Origin: Phragmites australis
Taxonomy: Eukaryota; Streptophyta; Magnoliopsida; Poales; Poaceae
Direction: 5' to 3'
DNA: 64,000 nt
Assembly: GCF_958298935.1 (NCBI RefSeq)
Contig: NC_084940.1
Coordinates: 6,602,001-6,666,000 of the forward strand
The translations under genes were made by a program, and so were the position numbers. The stretch's first letter is position 1. The number at the start of each line of letters is the position of its first letter. This document shows positions 58,298 through 64,000 of the stretch, piece after piece. The notes beneath the pieces are model-generated. The model saw nothing but the letters and a program-made list of their open reading frames with translations, searched no databases and was not told the DNA's origin.

Positions 58298-59130
58298 AGA
58301 AATCACACTTGGGTGGGCCCAGTCAGCTAAGAGGCGGAAAAGATTAAAAAGATACGGGTAGAGTACAAAGTCCAAATGAAGCAACGAAAGCAAAAGATGG
58401 GGGTGATTGCGGGCTCTTTCTCGTGATTCGTTATGTTCTTCGTTCTCGTGCCTCTTTGCTTTGGAGGTTCATCCTCCCTCTCCTGATCTCCTTGCTTTAT
58501 GTTTCTTCTTCGTCTCCCTCTTGTATTATTCTTTCAACCTTTCTTTCTTCCTCTCGATCCTCATTTGCTTTTGTTTTTCGCGTTGATTCCATCGGTTTGC
58601 TCCTGGGAATCATCGGTTGGTCACTAATTCGAAAATTGTCGGCACTCGTCAGAGTTCGTCTTCAATTATGGGTTTTGTTTAGTGAGCTTTTGCATCTTTT
58701 CTAGTCATTTCTTTTGGGCTTTTTTCCGGGCGCAAAGTCTCCTGTAAGAACGTGATTTTAGCTTTTTAAGAATGACAATATGCCAAATTGGAAGTTTGTT
58801 ACTCCTCCCCAGTTTTATATTTTGGCTATCAGTTGCAAGTAGGTCAAAGGTACGTACGCAGGCAGCCATTAATCTAGTGAGGTCACACTGGTCAGAGGCT
58901 AAGGCCGGGCTGGAGTATATCGGCAGTTTCGTCAGCTTTTCTCCCTACCCGGGGGAGGAGGGTACGTAAGACCTGAAAACGCCAGGAGGCAGAATAGAAG
59001 CCCGGCCAGAATACCTGAACCGGAAAAGACAGTAACGGTTTTTCTCTAGCAATTTTGAATCCTGCTTGAATTTCACTTTCAACTCTCTATGATTAGCCAG
59101 TAAGGATACTGAATTTTCTTAGCATACACA
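58298..59130. other. Intergenic, leader-like pyrimidine block
   Basis: The part 58420-58620 is rich in T and C with an open plus frame (58423-58704) that is mostly hydrophobic because of the composition. It resembles a transcribed leader, but no downstream gene was found. It could be a divergent non-coding transcript from the XRI1-like promoter region. Confidence 0.35.
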
Positions 59131-59338
59131 GGGCCTATTTGGATTGAAGCCAGCGCTCGCCATGCTAAAAAATTGGTGTTGACCCGACCCTCGCGTAGTC
59201 ATTTAGATGCATGTCAATAGTTGGCTCACCCATACTCTGCGTCTACGCTGGACGAGATGTGGGCGGCCGATTCGTCTGTCAAATAATTGGCTCGTCTAGC
59301 GTTTGGCGGGGTATGCGTGAACCAAAACCAAATAATCT
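59131..59338. mobile_element. Possible MITE with GGGCCTATTTGGATT end
   Basis: Left end gggcctatttggattgaag, right end gaaccaaaaccaaataatc. The right end in reverse complement (gattatttggttttggttc) is a loose match. The interior has related inverted strings (ggctcacccatac / cgctggacgag). No reliable target duplication was found. Confidence 0.4.
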
Positions 59339-60173
59339 TAGCTCTTACGTTGGTCAAGATGCATATTTTTTCAGCAGAATAAATACTGATGATAGTCTTT
59401 TTCTGAGTAGTATTTTAGTGAATGTAACCTAAAGAAATGAGTTGAGGTCAAGCATTCACACAAAAAGTGGTGCACAGATTTGATCCCAGCGTTTCTTTGC
59501 CTTCTGTTCACCCCACAGAAGCTCTTTTTTCTAAAGGACCCAAGGTTACTATCAGAACCAGAGGGTTTGGTGCCCAAATCAGCTGGGTTAAAATTGTCTT
59601 GTCCCCTTGCTGCTTCTTTAGGTGACGGGCTAAATTATCGCAGCCCATGATCATGTGGCTAGGTGAGACAAATCCAAGGAAACTAGGAAGGGGCTCCACG
59701 TAACAAAATCCAGGGCTGGCCACTCCAAATTTTGGGCGCCCAGAAGGCCAGAACCCAACCAAAAGGCAAAAGCGAGTTACCTATCGGCCCCAAAGTCATC
59801 GGGTCAACGATGAGTCGATGGAGAAGCACAGATTCGATCTGCTTCATGATTCATGTAGGTGGATTGCGCAGCCACGCGTGCGATTGCTATCTCGTCGTAT
59901 TCGCGATATGCTTGTCGACAAATTTTCATGCCTTTTATGGGTGGAATTTGGTGTTTTAGTTTCACGCATTTTGATCTTTTTTTTTAGGAAAACTTTTATT
60001 TTCGCTGTTTTTTCTTTTATCCTAAAGATATGCAGAACGAGTGTATTATGAAATGTTTCCAGGCGCTTTTCAGAAATGGGAAAAGGAATGCTGAAATGTA
60101 AATTCGTGTCGATCTCAGGCGCTTGCAAGTTTCTTCCATCGAGCACATTCGTGTTTCAGCGACATGGGTCTCT
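59339..60173. other. Intergenic, no gene recognised
   Basis: A minus-strand frame at 59762-59508 (MVGFWPSGRPKFGVASPG...) is open but matches nothing I know. The remainder is ordinary non-coding sequence. Confidence 0.35.
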
Positions 60174-61052
60174 CACACTATAAAAAATCTCATATGTACC
60201 ATCCTATTACTATCGGTTCTTTATAGGTTGATAGTAAATTATATCACTACCGGTTCGTATTAATAAATGACATAAAAACTCATTCAAAAAGAATCGACAA
60301 TAATAATCAAATATCATTATTGAACCTAATTTTTTCATGCGATATGATTTTGAATCATAACCTCACATTCGGCTCGAGTCCATGCCAACCTTATATCTAC
60401 CATTTGCTCTCATCCACTCAATTTCTCCCCTTCTGTTCAACTCTAACTCCAAAAAATCCCCAATTCCCGATCACAGCTACCTATGAGCGAGCGATAGTCC
60501 GGGGGAGGGGGTGAGGGGCTACGGGTGAGCTCGAGCAAGACAAGCGGCGTCGGGGATCTGGCGTCATGGTGGATCCAGCGAAAGCGGTGAGGAAGATGGC
60601 TCTGGCTACTCAACGGCTTGGCGCATGTGGAGATGGAGCGGAGCTGGCACCGGAGCCTCCTTCCGCAGATCCACATCGTACCGGGCTCCTCCTCTGAGCC
60701 AGCCTAGGTCCAAGTTCCACCGTCCCGTGGCTTCGTTTGGTGGCTCTAGCCATAATCCTCGTGCGTGACGGTAGGTTTGGGGCTGCGCGGCCTCATTTGT
60801 GTCCCTGGCTTCACCCATAGTTCCAAGGGCGGAGTGCGGCCAATAGCACTGCTCCTCGGCAAGGTGCAGACGGCGACCTTCATACCACCACATTTTCTTA
60901 TACGGAAGCGCGCTCGAACTGGCTCGTTTATTTTTTTATTTCTGAAAAAAGACAAGTGATAGTCATCTAACTATCACTGTCGTTTACTCACTAACAGTTT
61001 AAAATCGATAGTGATAGTGAGTTTTAAATCAACATTGAATAGCTATTATATA
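60174..61052. mobile_element. CACTA-like non-autonomous element (tentative)
   Basis: The left end cactataaaaaatctcatat and the reverse complement of the right end, tactatataatagctatt, are loosely alike. Both sides hold subterminal repeats of the form 'ctatcggtt', 'cactaccggtt', 'ctatcactgtcg' and 'gatagtgatagtg'. The GC-rich middle (60440-60900) has open frames without recognised similarity and could be captured sequence. No 3-bp duplication was confirmed. Confidence 0.45.
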
Positions 61053-62424
61053 GTAGTATCAACCGAAGCATGGTGAGAGCTAATTCTGGAGCAACTGTGC
61101 CACAAGCTTGCACCAAGCTCCTGGAACCCAGGCCATGTCCGGCAACCAGCCTGCAGATATCGTCTGGTCTGGCCCCAGCGTTCTTGAACTGCACTGGGCT
61201 CACGCACCCAGTTAGGAACAGTATACAGCAATACGACGTACTTGGATCAGTTCACTGTAATTGCACTCTACAATCTAGCAGCGACGGAGGGAGACGTCTA
61301 CAGTAATATTTTAATTTTAATTTTAATTCTATTATTCTCCTTTGGAAAAAGGGCTACAGCTAGCTAGAGCACAATGTTGCAACGAAAAGACGTACAATTT
61401 GCAGACAGTATCTCCCCCTTTCTCGCTTTACCGTCGCTTTTGGAGCCTGATTTCCCCACCAATCACGCCACTGAGCTTTATCGTAGCTATTGCACCCCTT
61501 TGTCTTCTTCCTCAGTCGATCTAGACGTTTCTTACCATTTAGCTTCATCTGGTGAAATCTGAGTGATTTAAGCTGAGCTTGACGCTGAAATTCATATGAA
61601 CCAGTGAGCTCAAGGAACAGTTCAGTGCATCTTCAATGTTCCTCGGGAAACACTGAAACTCTGAAGTTCAGAAACCAAAAATGCAGTGATAGGGCAGACA
61701 CAAGCAAGCAGGGATTTCAATTTCATTTTATATTTTTTTCGTTTGATGGTGAAAAGACCAAAACTTTAATTATTTTTTTTCCTCTGCTCTATGAATAGTA
61801 CGTATTAATGAAAGAAAATTTCAAAATTAGATATTTCGTTCATCTTCAAAATTTTGACCAAATTTTGATCAAATTTTAATCCCTAGAAGCACGCCTAAGA
61901 AGTAGGATTTCTGTAACAAATTTTCAACATATCATTTCTTTTTGTTCAGCTTCACGGTCATAAAACCACACTCTCTTGCTTCCATGTCCACAGGTGCCTA
62001 GAACAACAGAAGCACTCGCTGTTTCTACGATTAGACGCCAAAGGGACAATCTTGGCTAGTTTTCCGCACCTCCAGAATAGCTGATGGGATGTAAATTGTC
62101 CTCACGACACAAAACGGATAACCACCTTTTGCATTCGACTGTTCTAGTTTGAATCCTCCAACCAAAAAGCACTGATACGGAACAGACAAACAGTCAAGAA
62201 CTCGTACCACTGAAAAAGAAAGGAGGTTCCATATCACCCAACGCAGCAACTGGTAAATTCGAACTACGGTTAAATTCCAGCGCTTCCATCACAATTTACA
62301 AGGTTCGTGTGAATTTATCCTCGTATTACACGCCACGGGTACTCATAGACTCATCGTGATGTTGCATTTTGTTCATGCCCATTTCATCAATAAACCGATA
62401 ACCGGATCGATGAATAGTGCATCA
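61053..62424. other. Intergenic, no feature
   Basis: I see no gene, element end or strong repeat. A short (ATTTTA)-like run lies at 61307-61325. Confidence 0.4.
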
Positions 62425-62760
62425 AACCTTGAACAGCATTCCAATCTCGACTCGCTGTTGCAGCGGCGTCCCGAGCGCCGGCAGTGTGGGCCGGCAGATG
62501 CCGTGCAAGAACTCGCAGAACCCGAACATGACCCTGTCGCGTCCTCACCCACGTGAAACCTCATCTTGCCCCGGACATGCACCGCGCCGGCCGCTCCCGC
62601 CGCCTCCAGCTGCGCGACCTCTTGCTCGCCGGAGATCGTCGACCGTTGGTCAACGCACGTCTCGATGAGCCGTCACGGGCAGCTTGTGACCTGCGCGGCG
62701 ACTGTCGCCGCCCTCGAGGCCGAAGCTGTTGGCGTAGTCGTGCTGGACGGTGCACCCGTA
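62425..62760 (-). pseudogene. GC-rich coding-like fragment, parent unknown
   Basis: One minus frame reads YGCTVQHDYANSFGLEGG at 62760-62700. A different frame near 62535-62430 reads VMFGFCEFLHGICRPTLPAL, then GTPLQQRVEIGMLFKV, followed by a stop. Codon-like composition and sensible residues suggest worn exonic sequence with frameshifts between the two parts. I do not recognise the protein. Confidence 0.4.
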
Positions 62761-62819
62761 CAATTAATATTTTAATAATAGCCTGACGGGACTTATATTT
62801 TCAGGAACTAGCCCCTTTT

Positions 62820-63085
62820 GTCGCGCCAAAGACTTTGGCGTGACTCACCACGCTGTCACGCCAAAGAGCCTGGCGTGACTCCCGTGCCACGTCGGCGGGC
62901 GGTCCGGCCCGTGCCACGTGGCCGTGCCGACGTGGCAGCCAGAGTCGCGCCAGAGGGCGTGGCACGACTGGAGTCGCGCCAGGCTCATTGGCGCGACAGG
63001 CCCATACAGGCGCGCGGCTATGTCGCCCTCTGTCACGCCAAGGGAGCTGGCGCGACTCCAGTCACGCCAACCCCTTTGGCGTGAC
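62820..63085. repeat. Array of six 25-bp palindromes on a ~29.5-bp period
   Basis: Copies lie at 62820-62844, 62855-62879, 62944-62968, 62973-62997, 63032-63056 and 63061-63085. The general form is GTCRCGCCA-N7-TGGCRYGAC, for example gtcacgccaa and ttggcgtgac as arms. Start-to-start distances are 35, 89, 29, 59 and 29, close to 1, 3, 1, 2 and 1 times 29.5, which suggests a decayed tandem array. The gaps contain further inverted strings (gtgccacgtcgg / ccgacgtggcag) and a repeated 'atacag....ggc'. The array stands about 500 bp before the GRF-type ORF. Confidence 0.85.
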
Positions 63086-63557
63086 AGAGGGCTATACAGA
63101 CCCGGCGTCGGCCCCTTCTCCCGCACGCAGCACAGTCAGAGTCAGGAAGCGGAGGCAGAACCCAAAACCCCGGTGGTGCCCTCTCTCTGTATTCCCACCG
63201 ATTTGGTGGCCCAATAGGAAGGAATTTGAGCGGGAAGAGTCGAAGAAAGGTAGGTCATCCAATCCCTCCATTTTTTTTTCGGTTAAATCGGTTTGCATTG
63301 TAACTTTTTGGGTTATTAGGGTTTAGAATTTTATTCGGTTGTTCTACAAAATTTCAACGTTTCGCTCTAGATCGGTGCTCATATATCGTGCTATGTACGT
63401 ATACCAACGCATATCTATCGTGTAGATTTTGTTGCATGCAATCGGTTGAGCGTAGGAAATTAAAATTCGTATATATATACGAAATGTATACGAGGAACGC
63501 AGGTTTTTGCATTTGTGAGATGATTTGTAGTCGAATTGAAATGAATAATGAGTAGCT

Positions 63558-64000
63558 TTGATATTCATGCAATTTATCGGTATAACGTCAAATTTATGGC
63601 GCAAGCAAAAGTGGGCACATATCAGTAAGAAGTATCCCGATGTGAGTTGCAAAGATGCTCCGGTTCCCCCCGCCCTCCCTGTCCCGACTTGTGACTGTGG
63701 TAAGCGAGCCGTGGTTCTTCAGTCGCTACACGAAGATACTGCCAGTCGGGCTTACTACCTATGCTCGGATTATCGTGTGAGTGTTTTTTTGTTAAAGATA
63801 ATGGTAGAAGGAAATGGCAATACTTTTGCATATGTGACGTTTTAATAATTTGTAGGAGTGGGAGATGTGCTATTTCTTCCAATGGATAGATGGGCCCGAT
63901 ATGTATGATCAGAGGATTCTGCAGGTGAAACGGTTTAGTCAGTATCCGAAGCCATTTGAGAAGTTTGTTCGTTGGGTCCCCCCACCACCAAATCCCCCAA
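63558..64000 (+). pseudogene. GRF-type zinc-ribbon ORF, partial at window edge
   Basis: The plus frame from 63558 reads RKQKWAHISKKYPDVSCKD, then TCDCGKRAVVLQSLHEDTAS and RAYYLCSDY, up to a GT site at 63777 (TATC|gtgagt). After a tag at 63855, EWEMCYFFQWIDGPDMYDQR and RFSQYPKPFEKFVRWVPPPP continue. Cysteines and the 'R.YY.C...C.FFQW.D' pattern fit the GRF zinc ribbon common in plant transposon-linked proteins. Joining these exons leaves the frame off by one base, so either another border is used or the copy is broken. The start is unclear and the 3' part lies outside the window. A transposon-derived gene is more likely than a conserved host gene. Confidence 0.6.

Noticed and set aside
58423..58704. 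Small hydrophobic membrane protein
   Set aside because: Hydrophobicity comes from T/C-rich DNA; no family match and no promoter or splice support.
62820..63085. CRISPR-like array
   Set aside because: Spacing looks regular, but repeats are palindromes with variable centres in a plant nuclear context. Gaps are 4-65 bp and there are no cas genes.

Overview
This is a stretch of a grass (Poaceae) nuclear genome, probably a panicoid or related cereal. The evidence is the set of nested LTR retrotransposons, MULEs, CACTA, hAT and Tourist-type elements, the GC-rich first exons, and two intron-bearing plant genes. About two thirds of the window is transposable element or element debris. There are no rRNA or tRNA genes, no CRISPR array and no prokaryote-style operon. 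All exon models come from reading splice sites by eye; no search or alignment program was run.

Two genes look intact, both on the minus strand. At 2992-6602 an 11-exon gene encodes a 388-residue, probably plastid-targeted protein with a YaaW/UPF0174-like core. At 55669-57670 a 5-exon gene encodes a 332-residue XRI1-like protein (a plant-specific DNA-repair/meiosis factor), with a TATA-like box about 100 bp upstream. Broken gene pieces are a first-exon copy of a PTC1/MS1-type PHD-finger gene (1609-1925), a SWI3-type chromatin-remodelling subunit exon (32205-32340), unidentified coding-like pieces (21298-21890, 62425-62760), and a GRF-zinc-ribbon gene or transposon ORF running off the right edge (63558-64000).

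Layout: 1-6.9 kb gene space. 6.93-22.03 kb is one Mutator-like element with a perfect 9-bp target duplication. Its own ~3.1 kb is split by a Copia-like solo LTR (8645-13605) that itself contains a 3.3-kb Gypsy-like solo LTR (9602-12877), and by a 7.0-kb Gypsy/Tat-like element (14086-21125). 23-31.5 kb and 39.3-42 kb are two direct copies of one ~2-kb non-coding segment. Copy 1 is interrupted by a 5.7-kb LINE, a long-inverted-repeat element and an AT-rich block. Copy 2 is interrupted by two Tourist-like MITEs placed head to tail at one TAA target. 34-36 kb holds a CACTA element inside a tandem repeat. 42.9-51 kb is a non-autonomous LTR retrotransposon whose coding remnants all lie on the minus strand; it is interrupted by another Copia-like solo LTR. 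The XRI1-like gene and its flanks follow. At the right edge, six 25-bp palindromes on a ~29.5-bp period stand in front of the GRF-type ORF.

The genes do not form a pathway. The main interest is the order of insertions: duplicated copies supply empty sites, and many target duplications fix element boundaries to the base. The most unusual signal without a ready explanation is the palindrome array at 62820-63085.
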